Positions 15,623 through 29,905 of a stretch of 64,000 bases of DNA are shown here, piece after piece. The stretch spans positions 186,001-250,000 of the forward strand of contig JAHBZL010000001.1 of the NCBI GenBank assembly GCA_019635485.1. The letters are read 5' to 3'. The DNA comes from Piscinibacter sp. (GTDB lineage Bacteria; Pseudomonadota; Gammaproteobacteria; Burkholderiales; Burkholderiaceae_C). Under the pieces are notes generated by a model, which searched no databases, had not been told where the DNA came from, and saw only the letters and a program-made list of their open reading frames with translations. The translations under genes and the position numbers were made by a program. Every line of letters begins with the position of its first letter. The stretch's first letter is position 1.

Positions 15623-17449
15623 TCACAGGCCCGCGTAGGCGAGCGACACGAAGAGGTTGCGCCGCGGCGTGTTGTAGCCCTGCGAGATCTCGTAGGCCTT
15701 GTCGCCGGCGTTGTTCAGGCGGGCCGACAGCGTCCACTCCGGCGTCAGTCTCCAGCCGGCCGTCAGGTGCAGCAGCGTGTAGCCGCCCATGCGCGACGTC
15801 GCGCTGTTGGCCGCCGTGCCGTAGCGGTCGCCGCTGGCGACCAGTTCCGCGCCGAGGCGCCACGCGCCGCCCGTGTAGCCGAGGCTCGCGCTGCCGAAGT
15901 CCTGCGCGCGCCGCACCAGGCGCAGGCCGGTGTCGGCGTCCTCGGCCTGCTGGTTCGTCCACTCGCCGCGCAGCCGCCAGGGCCCGGCCTGCCAGCTGCC
16001 ATCGAGCGTCACGCCGCTGATGCGGGCACGGTTCACGTTGATCACGGTGGTGAAGGTGGGGTCCACGGCGATCAGGTCGCGGATGCGGTTCTGGAACACC
16101 ACCAGGCCGGCGCGGGTGGCGCTGCCATCGTAACGCGCCGCGACCTCGACGCTGCGCGCGCGTTCGGGTTTCAGGTCCGGGTTGCCCGAGAAGCCGAAGC
16201 TCTCCGGGAAATACAGGTCGTTGAAGCTCGGCGCCTTGAAGGCCGTGGCGGCACTGGCGGAGACCCGCCACTGCGGCGCAAGTCGCCAGCCCCAGGCCAG
16301 CTTGCCACTGCCATGGCCACCGAACTGCGAATCGTCGTCGTGGCGCAGCGAGGCTTCGACCAGCTGGGCGCCGAAGGTCGCGCTGTAGCCGCCGAACAGC
16401 CCCCACTGGCGCCGCGACGTGCGGGTGTAGGCCGTGCTGCTGTCGACCTGCTCGCGGCGCGCCTCGACGCCGGCTACCAGCTCGCCGCCGAAGGCCGCGA
16501 TGTCGTTCTGCCAGGTGGCCTGGTCCTGGTCCGTGTCGAAGCGGCCGGGGAAGGCACCCTCGGTGCGGATGTGGTCGGACCCGCGCGCCAGGCGCAGCAG
16601 GCTGCGCCAGCCGGGGGCGAGGCGGTCGCGGCTCTCGAGGGCCAGCGAGCCGAGGCGCTGGCGGTTCACGTCGTCGCTGTCCGGGCCGCTGTCGAAGTGC
16701 GTGGTGCCGCGGCTCGCGAGCAGGCGCAGTGCCAGCGTATGGCCCTCGGCGCGGTCGTGTTCGACGCTCAGGCCGAGGTTCGTGTTGCGGTAGCCGTCGT
16801 CGTCCGGATTGAACGAGAACGGGCTGGCCGCCGCGTTGGTCGCTGAGAACGCGTCGCTGCGCGTCACGCCCGCCTGCAGCGACAGCCGGGTCGCCCCGAG
16901 GCTGCGGCCGAGCCCGACGCTGGCCTCGCGCGTGCCCCAGCGGCCCGCGCCGACGCTGGCCTGCGTGCGCGGCCCCTGCTTCGTGAAGACCTGGATCACG
17001 CCGCCGATCGCGTCGGCGCCGTACAGGCTGCTGGCCGGGCCGCGCAGGATCTCGATGCGCTCGATCTGCGCCAGCGGCAGGTTCTCGAACGCGTTGGTGC
17101 CGACGGTGGCCGAATTGACGCGCACGCCGTCCACCAGCAGCAGCACGTGGTTGGTGTTGGCGCCGCGCAGGAACAGGCCGGACACCTGCCCCGGCCCGCC
17201 GGTGGTGCTGATCTCGACGCCGCCGTGCGCCTGCAGCAGCTCGACGAAGGTCTGCGTGCCGGCGCGGGCGATCGTGTCGGCGTCGATCACGCGCACGTCG
17301 GACAGCACGGCGTCGACTGGCTGCGGGGTGCGCGTCGCGGTGACGACCACCGGCGGCAGGCTGGGCGGCTCGGCCGCGGAGAGGGTCAGGGGAGACAACA
17401 GCAGGCCCAGGCCGCACGCGGCGGACGGGCGAGGACGGAACGATGGCAT
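15623..17449 (-). CDS. btuB: TonB-dependent cobalamin receptor
   Basis: This 608-residue outer-membrane receptor has a signal peptide (about 1-23), a TonB box region PPVVVTATR, a plug domain (about 40-150, with GxFLRGANTNHVLLLVDGVRVN and RIEILRGPASSLYGADAIGGVI) and a 22-strand barrel ending in a hydrophobic strand (RNLFVSLAYAGL). Its length matches E. coli BtuB (614). The ATG at 17449 gives the signal peptide; open sequence upstream to 17617 lies inside the riboswitch and is not coding. Confidence 0.92.
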   Translation of the reverse strand: MPSFRPRPSAACGLGLLLSPLTLSAAEPPSLPPVVVTATRTPQPVDAVLSDVRVIDADTIARAGTQTFVELLQAHGGVEISTTGGPGQVSGLFLRGANTNHVLLLVDGVRVNSATVGTNAFENLPLAQIERIEILRGPASSLYGADAIGGVIQVFTKQGPRTQASVGAGRWGTREASVGLGRSLGATRLSLQAGVTRSDAFSATNAAASPFSFNPDDDGYRNTNLGLSVEHDRAEGHTLALRLLASRGTTHFDSGPDSDDVNRQRLGSLALESRDRLAPGWRSLLRLARGSDHIRTEGAFPGRFDTDQDQATWQNDIAAFGGELVAGVEARREQVDSSTAYTRTSRRQWGLFGGYSATFGAQLVEASLRHDDDSQFGGHGSGKLAWGWRLAPQWRVSASAATAFKAPSFNDLYFPESFGFSGNPDLKPERARSVEVAARYDGSATRAGLVVFQNRIRDLIAVDPTFTTVINVNRARISGVTLDGSWQAGPWRLRGEWTNQQAEDADTGLRLVRRAQDFGSASLGYTGGAWRLGAELVASGDRYGTAANSATSRMGGYTLLHLTAGWRLTPEWTLSARLNNAGDKAYEISQGYNTPRRNLFVSLAYAGL

Positions 17450-17463
17450 GACAAGGGCTCCAA

Positions 17464-17520
17464 GCAGCCAGCGTCCCCGCAGGCTGCGTTGTTGGCGTAA
17501 GCCGGCGCCGGGGCGCCGGC
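17464..17520 (-). promoter_or_regulatory. btuB leader hairpins (riboswitch expression platform)
   Basis: Between the B12 box and the btuB start, two strong hairpins follow in the RNA. One is a 9-bp GCCGGCGCC/GGCGCCGGC stem (17501-17520). The other is a GCAGCC/GGCTGC stem (17464-17487), immediately before a GGAG Shine-Dalgarno near 17458-17461. No U run follows either, so control by hiding the ribosome-binding site or by Rho seems likelier than an intrinsic terminator. Confidence 0.5.
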
Positions 17521-17529
17521 GGCTGCGCT

Positions 17530-17700
17530 TGGCAGGCCGGTATCCGGGCTCGCGGGCCGGCGCGAGGCATCGCGCCGCGACCATCGCCTTCCCACGGGTG
17601 CGAACCCGCAGTGGCACAGAGATGGCCGTGTACCCGCTTACCGGTGCGGGGGCAGCGCAGGTGTCGCACCTGCTTCCCGTTTAACGCCCGGCCGAGGACC
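17530..17700 (-). ncRNA. Cobalamin riboswitch
   Basis: Read on the minus strand, the leader contains the conserved cobalamin riboswitch blocks in order. First comes GGGAAGCAGGTGCGACACC near 17661-17680, then GCTGCCCCCGCACCGG, then GCCACTG with GGGAAGGCGATGG near 17585-17625, and finally the B12 box GCGAGCCCGGATACCGGCCT (17534-17553). It sits about 80 bases upstream of btuB, the first gene of the B12 uptake operon, as in other Proteobacteria. Adenosylcobalamin binding should repress btuBCDF. Aptamer ends are approximate. Confidence 0.93.
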
Positions 17701-17735
17701 GGCCAAGCGCACCTGAAGCGGGCTGGATGATAAGG

Positions 17736-18704
17736 TCAGTCGACCGGGGCGACGGCGTCGCGCACCGGGTCGCGGCGGCCCGGGGAGGCGTACTGCGCCA
17801 GCGCCACGCCCGCCAGCGTGACCGCCGCGCCGCCCAGCTTGACCAGCGTGTAGCGTTCGCCGGTGACGATCCACGCGACCAGCGCGGCCACCGGCGGCAT
17901 CAGGTACATCAGCGGCGCAGTGCGGGCCACGCCGCGCACCGCGTTGACCCAGCCCCAGACCATCCAGCCGAGGAAGGCCGCGATCAGCACGGCGTACAGC
18001 GTGCCGGCCCAAATCGCCGGCGTGACCGCCGCCCAGTCGACCTGCAGCCCGGCCGGCAGGCTCACCGCCACCACCGGGGCACTGCCCAGCAGCGTGCCGT
18101 AGGCCATCACGACCGCGCCGCCGTGGCGCTCGATCAGCGGCTTGGCGGCCACGGTGTAGTACGAGAAGAACGAGGCCGCGACCAGCAGCGTCAGGTCGCC
18201 GCCGCTGGCGCGCCACTGTCCCCCGGCCAGCTTGTCCGACAGGAACACCAGCACGCCGGCGACCGCCACCGCGACCCCGGTGACCTGCCCGCGCGTCAGG
18301 CGCTCCAGCCCGTGCCAGCGCAGGATCAGCAGCGTGAACACCGGGCCGCAGGCGAGGATCAGCGAGCTGGAGAAGGCAGTCGACCAGTGGATGCCGTAGG
18401 TCACCAGCCCGACGTGCAGCAGGTGCCCGGCGATGCCGAGCTTGAGCAGCGCGAGCAGTTCGCTGCGCGGCAGCCGCGGCCAGCGGCGCCCGTAGTGCAG
18501 CGTCAGCAGCAGGGCCGCCGCGACCGGCATGATCAGATAGCGCACGAACAGGAAGCCGCCCGGCGACAGCGCCGCGAACACCGCCTTCTGCACGCTGAAG
18601 TTCGTGCCCCAGGCGACGATCAGCGCGAGCGCCGCCCACAGCGCGAGCCGCTCGCGCGCGCGGTGCGGGTGCACGCCCGCCGGGTGCGCCTCAGCCATCG
18701 CCAT
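17736..18704 (-). CDS. EamA/DMT-family transporter
   Basis: This 322-residue protein has ten predicted membrane helices in two EamA repeats (about 20-150 and 165-300). The first carries WGTNFSVQKAVFAAL, and GERYTLVKLGGAAVTLAGVALA ends the second. EamA proteins are metabolite and drug exporters; the substrate is unknown. The gene starts within the last 14 bases of the preceding nuclease-like gene, so the two form a minus-strand operon. It ends just upstream of the riboswitch leader. Confidence 0.88.
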   Translation of the reverse strand: MAMAEAHPAGVHPHRARERLALWAALALIVAWGTNFSVQKAVFAALSPGGFLFVRYLIMPVAAALLLTLHYGRRWPRLPRSELLALLKLGIAGHLLHVGLVTYGIHWSTAFSSSLILACGPVFTLLILRWHGLERLTRGQVTGVAVAVAGVLVFLSDKLAGGQWRASGGDLTLLVAASFFSYYTVAAKPLIERHGGAVVMAYGTLLGSAPVVAVSLPAGLQVDWAAVTPAIWAGTLYAVLIAAFLGWMVWGWVNAVRGVARTAPLMYLMPPVAALVAWIVTGERYTLVKLGGAAVTLAGVALAQYASPGRRDPVRDAVAPVD

Positions 18705-19443
18705 GCGCCGCCTCCGGGTCGCCCAGCAGCCGCTGGGCGTCGTCGTCGCGCCAGCCTTCCAGCGGCGTCGCCTTGGCCAGCGCCATCCACGCGCCGAACG
18801 GCAGGCGGCAGGCCTGGCGCGGCGCCGGGCGCGCCACCTCCAGCCCGGCCTCGCCCGCGACCAGCACGCCGCACTCCGCCGGGATCTCCTCCGCGGCGGC
18901 GATGCCGGCGCGGATCACGTACCAGCATTCGCTGCACAGCTGCAGGTAGGCGGCGCGTTTGCCGGCGCGCTTCAGGTCGGCCAGCAGGTCGGCGCGGTTC
19001 ACCTTGATCTCGTGCACGACCGGCTCGAGGTACTGCTCAACGGTCGTGTTGCGGATCGAGAACACGTCCGGCATCGCCATCACCCAGGCCTCCTGGGCGC
19101 CGTCGGACACCTTGGCGCGCAGCGCGAGGCCGCGCCAGGCGAGCCGCCCGGCGCGGGTCATCTCGCGCGCGACGCGCTCGACCAGCGCTTCGTGCGCGTC
19201 GCGACGCGCGCGGTGCCGCTGCAGGGTCGCCGCCAGCGCGGCCACCCCGGCATCGGTCACGCGCAGCGTGTCCGGCCGGTCGCCGTGGGGCACGCGCTCG
19301 AGCAGGCCGGCCGCCAGCAGCTCGACCTCGACGAGGTCCTGGCTGGGCCAGCCGGCCGAGCGCCACACCTCGCGCAGCCGGCGCTGGTGCACGGCAGAGC
19401 GCAGCACGGCGGGGTCGGGCGGGGCGGAACGGTCGGCGGGCAT
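18691..19443 (-). CDS. PD-(D/E)XK nuclease-like protein (MmcB-like)
   Basis: This 250-residue protein has an N-terminal winged-helix-like part (about 15-75) and a central domain with a PD-(D/E)XK signature: PDVFSI (D126) and, after about 18 residues, HEIKV (E145, K147), then LLADLKRAGKRAAYLQLCSECWYVI. The last segment resembles MmcB, a DNA-damage-linked protein of Caulobacter, and related endonuclease-like proteins. I infer a DNA-acting role, possibly repair, with moderate confidence. The start at 19443 is the first ATG that excludes shadow sequence upstream. It is followed by the DMT transporter with a short overlap. Confidence 0.65.
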   Translation of the reverse strand: MPADRSAPPDPAVLRSAVHQRRLREVWRSAGWPSQDLVEVELLAAGLLERVPHGDRPDTLRVTDAGVAALAATLQRHRARRDAHEALVERVAREMTRAGRLAWRGLALRAKVSDGAQEAWVMAMPDVFSIRNTTVEQYLEPVVHEIKVNRADLLADLKRAGKRAAYLQLCSECWYVIRAGIAAAEEIPAECGVLVAGEAGLEVARPAPRQACRLPFGAWMALAKATPLEGWRDDDAQRLLGDPEAAHGDG

Positions 19444-19566
19444 GGGGAACGGCGGAGCAAGGATTCTCTCCGGTCCGCGCGACGCCTGCCGGCGGCCCGG
19501 GCGCCGGGCACCGGCCCGCACACCCACCGATCGCCACGGATTGGGGAGTTGTCCCCAGCCGTCGGC

Positions 19567-19605
19567 TTGACATACCCTGCCAGGTATATATACCATGCAG
19601 GGTAT
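19567..19605 (+). promoter_or_regulatory. Promoter with two-dyad operator abutting start codon
   Basis: A consensus -35 TTGACA lies at 19567-19572, with a -10-like TATACC at 19589-19594 (16-bp spacer). Overlapping it are two 16-bp dyads, ATACCCTGCCAGGTAT (19572-19587) and ATACCATGCAGGGTAT (19590-19605). Together they form a near-perfect 34-bp palindrome around GGTATATATACC. The right dyad ends one base before the ATG of the RND adaptor. ATACC-N6-GGTAT resembles CsoR/CstR-family operators, and a CsoR-family gene ends the operon. With this -10, transcription would start about 5 bases before the ATG, giving an almost leaderless mRNA. Confidence 0.72.
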
Positions 19606-20661
19606 ATGAAACGCCTGTCCCGACCGCTCCTGCCTTTCCTGCCGCTGCTGCTCGCCGCCGCGGCGGGCCTCGCGCCCGCCGCACCGGCACCGGCGGTGCC
19701 CACGGTGACCGTGTCCACCGCGGCGGCCGGCGCGCTGCTGGACCTCGACGCCGTGCTGCAGCCGGTGCGCCAGGCCACGCTGACGGCCCAGGTGGGCGGC
19801 AACGTGACGGCGCTGCGCGTGCAGGCCGGCGACAAGGTGCGGCGCGGCCAGTCGCTGGTGCAGCTGGACGACCGCGACGCGCGCGCCGGCCTGGCGCGCG
19901 GCGACGCCGGTGTCGCGCAGGCCGACGCCGAACTGCTCAACGCCCGCACCGCGCTGGCCCGCCAGCGCGACCTGCTGAAGAGCGGCTTCATCAGCCAGGC
20001 CGCGGTGGACAGTGCCGAGATGCAGTTCCGCGCCGCCCAGGCAGGCCTGCAGCAGGCCCAGGCGGCGCGCACGCAGGCCGCGCTGGCGCAGGGCTTCGCC
20101 CAGCCGGCCGCCCCGTTCGACGCGGTCGTGCTGGCCACCCACGTCGACACCGGCGACCTGGCCCTGCCCGGCCGCGCCCTGGTGACGGTCTACGAGCCCG
20201 GCCGGCTGCGCGCCGTCGTGCAGGTGCCGGCCTCGCGGGCCGCCCTCGCGGCCGGCGCCCGCGACGTGCAGGTGCAATTGGCCGACGGCCGCAGCGTGCG
20301 ACCGGTCGCGAGCGAGTTGCTGCCGGCCGCCGACCCGGTGTCGCAGACGGTCGAATGGCGCCTCGAGCTGCCGGCCGAGGCCGCGCCGGCTCGCCCGGGC
20401 CAGACGGTGCGCGTGCGGGCGCGCGGCGCCGACACGGCCGCCCCCGAACGGCCGACGCTGCCGGCCGGCGCCGTGCTGCGCCGTGGCGAGCTGGTCGCGG
20501 TCTACGTCGCCCGCGACGCCGGCTTCGTGCTGCGCAGCGTTCGCGTCGGCCCGGCCGTCGGCGGCCAGGTCGAGGTGTTCGCCGGTCTCGCGGCCGGCGA
20601 GCGCGTCGCGCTCGATCCGGTGCGCGCCGGCCTGGCCGGCGCCACGCCTGCCGCGCGCTGA
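19606..20661 (+). CDS. RND efflux periplasmic adaptor subunit
   Basis: This 351-residue membrane-fusion protein has a signal peptide (about 1-30). It then has a split lipoyl domain (QVGGNVTALRVQAGDKVRRGQ and AAPFDAVVLATHVDTGDLALPG) around a helical hairpin, a beta-barrel and a C-terminal membrane-proximal domain. The ATG touches the operator palindrome. Possible Shine-Dalgarno bases (AGGG, 19599-19602) lie inside the operator's right arm. Ten bases later begins the RND pump. No outer-membrane factor is in this operon, so a TolC/NodT protein from elsewhere (for example 35821-37278) must serve. Confidence 0.9.
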   Translation: MKRLSRPLLPFLPLLLAAAAGLAPAAPAPAVPTVTVSTAAAGALLDLDAVLQPVRQATLTAQVGGNVTALRVQAGDKVRRGQSLVQLDDRDARAGLARGDAGVAQADAELLNARTALARQRDLLKSGFISQAAVDSAEMQFRAAQAGLQQAQAARTQAALAQGFAQPAAPFDAVVLATHVDTGDLALPGRALVTVYEPGRLRAVVQVPASRAALAAGARDVQVQLADGRSVRPVASELLPAADPVSQTVEWRLELPAEAAPARPGQTVRVRARGADTAAPERPTLPAGAVLRRGELVAVYVARDAGFVLRSVRVGPAVGGQVEVFAGLAAGERVALDPVRAGLAGATPAAR

Positions 20662-20671
20662 GGAGCCAGTG

Positions 20672-25241
<4,570 letters not shown>

Positions 25242-25273
25242 TCCCCCTGCCATCCACCTCCAAGGAGTCGTCC

Positions 25274-25498
25274 ATGACCGTCGAACGCTACATCCGCATC
25301 TTCGCGGGCTCGTTCATCCTGATCTCGCTGCTGCTGGGCGTCGAGGGCAGCCCGCTGTTCGTCAGCCGCTGGGCGCTGGCCTTCACCGCCTTCGTCGGCG
25401 CCAATCTGCTGCAGTTCGGCTTCACCAACATCTGCCCGCTGGGCTTCATCCTGAAGAAGCTCGGCGTGCCGGAGTCGGTGGCCTGCAGCACGCGTTGA
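25274..25498 (+). CDS. DUF2892 small membrane protein
   Basis: This 74-residue protein has two membrane helices (about 8-24 and 32-50) and a C-terminal Cys pair (NICPLGF and VACSTR), like the other DUF2892 protein at 1127-1324. In YgaP the same domain anchors a rhodanese that handles persulfide sulfur. Here it sits between SQR and OsmC, consistent with a sulfur-transfer or membrane-docking role, which is inference. AAGGAG precedes the start, and the next gene begins 5 bases after its stop. Confidence 0.83.
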   Translation: MTVERYIRIFAGSFILISLLLGVEGSPLFVSRWALAFTAFVGANLLQFGFTNICPLGFILKKLGVPESVACSTR

Positions 25499-25503
25499 CC
25501 GCC

Positions 25504-25950
25504 ATGGCCGAACAGTCCGTCATCGTCCGGCTCGCGCAGCGCCGCGACTTCCAGTTCGAGCTGCAGTTCGACGGCGGCGTGCCCACGCTGCTGGCCGACG
25601 AACCGCCGCCGCTCGGGCAGGCGCTCGGCCCCTCGCCGGTGCAGCTGCTGGCCGCCGCGGTGGGCAACTGCCTGAGCGACTCGCTGCTGTTCGCGCTGCG
25701 CAAGTACAAGCAACAGCCCGAGCCGATCAGCGCCGAGGTGCGCGCGGACCTCGACCGCAACGCGCAGGGTCGCCTGCGCGTCGTCGGTCTGGATGTCACA
25801 CTGGCACTGGGCGTGCCGGCCGAGGCGATCGAGCACCTCGAACGCGTGCTGACGCAGTTCGAGGGCTTCTGCACCGTCACGCAAAGCATCGCCCCGGCCA
25901 TCCCGGTCGCCGTCAGCGTGCTCGACGCGCAGGGCGCGCGCCTGAAATGA
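25504..25950 (+). CDS. OsmC family protein
   Basis: This 148-residue OsmC/Ohr-fold protein has the two reactive cysteines, C56 (AVGNCLSDSLLFAL) and C123 (EGFCTVTQSI), at the spacing found in peroxide- and persulfide-reducing OsmC proteins. It probably reduces peroxides or organic persulfides using thiols. An in-frame TTG at 25495 overlaps the preceding stop; I prefer the ATG at 25504. Its stop overlaps the TDT transporter ATG (ATGA). It would remove the reactive sulfur made by SQR. Confidence 0.87.
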   Translation: MAEQSVIVRLAQRRDFQFELQFDGGVPTLLADEPPPLGQALGPSPVQLLAAAVGNCLSDSLLFALRKYKQQPEPISAEVRADLDRNAQGRLRVVGLDVTLALGVPAEAIEHLERVLTQFEGFCTVTQSIAPAIPVAVSVLDAQGARLK

Positions 25951-26990
25951 CCCCGACCGCACAGGACACCTGCATGGCCCCCGACGCCCCGCTGAAACAC
26001 CTGATGCCCGGCTGGTTCGCCGCCGTGATGGGCTGGTCCGGCCTGGCCCTGGCCTGGCACCGCGCCGCGCCGTCCTTCGGCGACTGGGCCACCGGGCTCT
26101 CGCTCGCCGCGGCGGCCGTGGCGCTGCTGGCCTTCCTGGCACTCGGCCTGGCGACCCTGTGGCGCTGGCAGCGCCACGCCGGCGCGGTGCAGGAGGACCT
26201 GCGCCACCCGGTGCGGCACGCCTTCTTCGCGGCCATCCCGATCTCGCTGCTGCTGCTGGCCACGCTCGGCCTCGCGCACTTCGGCGCGGCGGCCCCGGGG
26301 ATCAGGGCGCTGTGGTGGACGGGTTCGCTCGCGCAGTTCGGCGTCACGCTGTGGGTGCTGGCGCGCTGGCTGGGCGGCACCCCGGCCGCGGGCGCGTCGG
26401 CCTGGCAGTGGCCGGGCATCACACCGGCGCTGTTCATCCCGATCGTCGGCAACGTGCTCGCGCCGCTGGCCGGCGTGCCGCTCGGCCACGCCGCCTGGGC
26501 CTCGGCGCAGTTCGGCCTCGGCCTGCTGTTCTGGCCGCTCGTCAACGTGCTGGTGATCGTGCGCATCGCCCAGGCCGGCATGCTGCCCGAGCGGCTGCTG
26601 CCGACCATGTTCATCTTCGCCGCCCCGCCGGCGGTGATCGGCCTGGGTGCGCTGCAGTACGGCGCGCCGGCGCCGCTCGCGTGGATGCTCTGGGGCATGG
26701 CGCTGTTCATGGCGCTGTGGGCGGCCACGCTGGGCCGGCGCATCGCCGCGCTGCCGTTCGGCGTGCCGCACTGGGGCATGAGCTTCCCGCTCGCGGCACT
26801 GGCCGCCCTGTCGCTGCGGCTGGCCGAGACCGCCGACGGCCGCTGGCTCGCCGTGCCGTCCATCGCGCTGCTGGCGCTGGCCTCGCTGGTGATCGCCGGC
26901 CTCACGCTGGCCACGCTGCGCGGGCTGCGCGCCGGCACGCTGCTGGTCCCCGACGCGCCGGTGGTGATCCCGCTGCACGCGAAGATGTGA
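25947..26990 (+). CDS. TDT/SLAC1-family anion transporter
   Basis: This 347-residue protein has ten predicted helices and resembles the TehA/SLAC1/Mae1 family, which moves small anions such as tellurite, malate, chloride or sulfite. Family-like segments are MPGWFAAVMGWSGLALA near the N-terminus and the pore-lining TPALFIPIVGNVLAPLAG. In an operon with SQR and OsmC the best guess for the substrate is sulfite or another oxidised sulfur anion; that is inference. It overlaps OsmC by 4 nt and precedes the CsoR-family gene by 19 bases. Confidence 0.82.
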   Translation: MTPTAQDTCMAPDAPLKHLMPGWFAAVMGWSGLALAWHRAAPSFGDWATGLSLAAAAVALLAFLALGLATLWRWQRHAGAVQEDLRHPVRHAFFAAIPISLLLLATLGLAHFGAAAPGIRALWWTGSLAQFGVTLWVLARWLGGTPAAGASAWQWPGITPALFIPIVGNVLAPLAGVPLGHAAWASAQFGLGLLFWPLVNVLVIVRIAQAGMLPERLLPTMFIFAAPPAVIGLGALQYGAPAPLAWMLWGMALFMALWAATLGRRIAALPFGVPHWGMSFPLAALAALSLRLAETADGRWLAVPSIALLALASLVIAGLTLATLRGLRAGTLLVPDAPVVIPLHAKM

Positions 26991-27009
26991 CGGACCGGGC
27001 TCGCGCACA

Positions 27010-27357
27010 ATGGCTCTCTCCAACCCTTCCCACGGCGACGACCCGCAGGTCGTGCCGCCCTGCACCATGGCCGTCCTGAACGACGAGAAGTCCCGCACCG
27101 ACCTGCTGCACCGACTGCGCCGCGCCGAGGGCCAGCTGCGCGGCATCCAGCGCATGATCGAGGATGGCGAGGACTGCCTCTCGATCGCCGGCCAGATGTC
27201 CGCGGTGCGCAAGGCGCTGGACAGCGCCTACGTGCGCATGACCGTCTGCTTCATGGAGCAGGAGCTCGGCGCGAAGCTGGCCGACAAGCGCGGCGCACGC
27301 GCCGACCTCGGCCCGATGCTGGAGAGCATGGAAGCCCTGCTCGGCAAGATCCGGTAA
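27010..27357 (+). CDS. CsoR/RcnR-family repressor with atypical Cys pair
   Basis: This all-helical regulator has the family core RTDLLHRLRRAEGQLRGIQRMIEDGEDC, with the conserved first ligand Cys (C56 from this start). A gapless alignment with Mycobacterium CsoR puts Phe at the His61 position and Glu at the Cys65 position. The second Cys (C80) falls one residue before the His. It therefore lacks the copper set and is also not the C31/C60 set of the persulfide sensor CstR. An internal ATG at 27067 gives a more usual family length. It closes the sulfide operon and is the obvious candidate to bind the ATACC-N6-GGTAT dyads at 19572-19605. Confidence 0.83.
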   Translation: MALSNPSHGDDPQVVPPCTMAVLNDEKSRTDLLHRLRRAEGQLRGIQRMIEDGEDCLSIAGQMSAVRKALDSAYVRMTVCFMEQELGAKLADKRGARADLGPMLESMEALLGKIR

Positions 27358-27451
27358 CGGAATTTCCGGCCGGCTCGTTGCGTAGACCTGTCCTCGGCGC
27401 TAGATTGCGCAGCCCGCGGCCGGGCCTCGGCCGCACACTCGGAGTACAGGC

Positions 27452-27691
27452 ATGAAGAAGACCCTGATCACCGCCGCGCTGGCGCTGGCCGCCGGCGGTG
27501 CGTTCGCGTTCCACTGCCCGGTGGACATGAAGGAAATCGACGCCAAGCTGGCGACCCACCCGAAGCTCAGCGAGGCCGACGCCGCCAAGGTCAAGCAGCT
27601 GCGCGCCGACGGCGAGGCCGCCCACAAGGCCGGCAAGCACGAAGAGTCGGTCAAGATGCTCGGCGAGGCGAAGAAGATCCTCGGGATGTGA
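27452..27691 (+). CDS. Small periplasmic helical protein
   Basis: I do not recognise a named function. The 79-residue precursor has a signal peptide (MKKTLITAALALAAGGAFA). The mature helical peptide of about 60 residues is rich in Ala, Lys and Glu and has one Cys (FHCPVDM). The pattern KxxxxKxLRADGEAAHKAGKHEESVKML resembles a short TPR-like hairpin. It lies 94 bases after the CsoR-family gene, on the same strand; a promoter could lie in that gap. An extragenic repeat follows its stop. Confidence 0.75.
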   Translation: MKKTLITAALALAAGGAFAFHCPVDMKEIDAKLATHPKLSEADAAKVKQLRADGEAAHKAGKHEESVKMLGEAKKILGM

Positions 27692-27698
27692 TCGCCCG

Positions 27699-27779
27699 CC
27701 CCCGGAGGCGCTGACGCGCCTCCCCCTCACGGGGGCGCCGCCAGCGGACCGGCCGAGCCGGATCCGCGGCGGCCGCTGG
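27699..27779. repeat. Two-hairpin extragenic repeat, copy A
   Basis: This element follows the 27452-27691 gene. It contains GGAGGCGC/GCGCCTCC, then CCCCCT/GGGGG, then an outer CCAGCGG/CCGCTGG pair around CCGGCCGAGCCGG. Its last 49 bases (27731-27779) match 59847-59895 with a single difference. Position after an operon end suggests a role in mRNA end formation or an extragenic palindromic family. Confidence 0.75.
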
Positions 27780-27830
27780 ATCGACGCTTTGACGCCCTGC
27801 TCTGCCGGGCGTTTCGCTTCCGGCCGGTAG

Positions 27831-29888
<2,058 letters not shown>

Positions 29889-29905
29889 TCAGCAGCGCAT
29901 CCGCG

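Noticed and set aside
12668-16846. A plus-strand open frame of almost 1,400 codons opposite the btu genes
   Set aside because: Its translation is low-complexity Arg/Ala/Gln/Pro with no domain, typical of the antisense of GC-rich genes. The minus strand holds complete btuB, btuC, btuD and btuF with all motifs.
17450-17617. N-terminal extension of BtuB
   Set aside because: It overlaps the riboswitch B12 box and leader hairpins. The ATG at 17449 starts a clear signal peptide.
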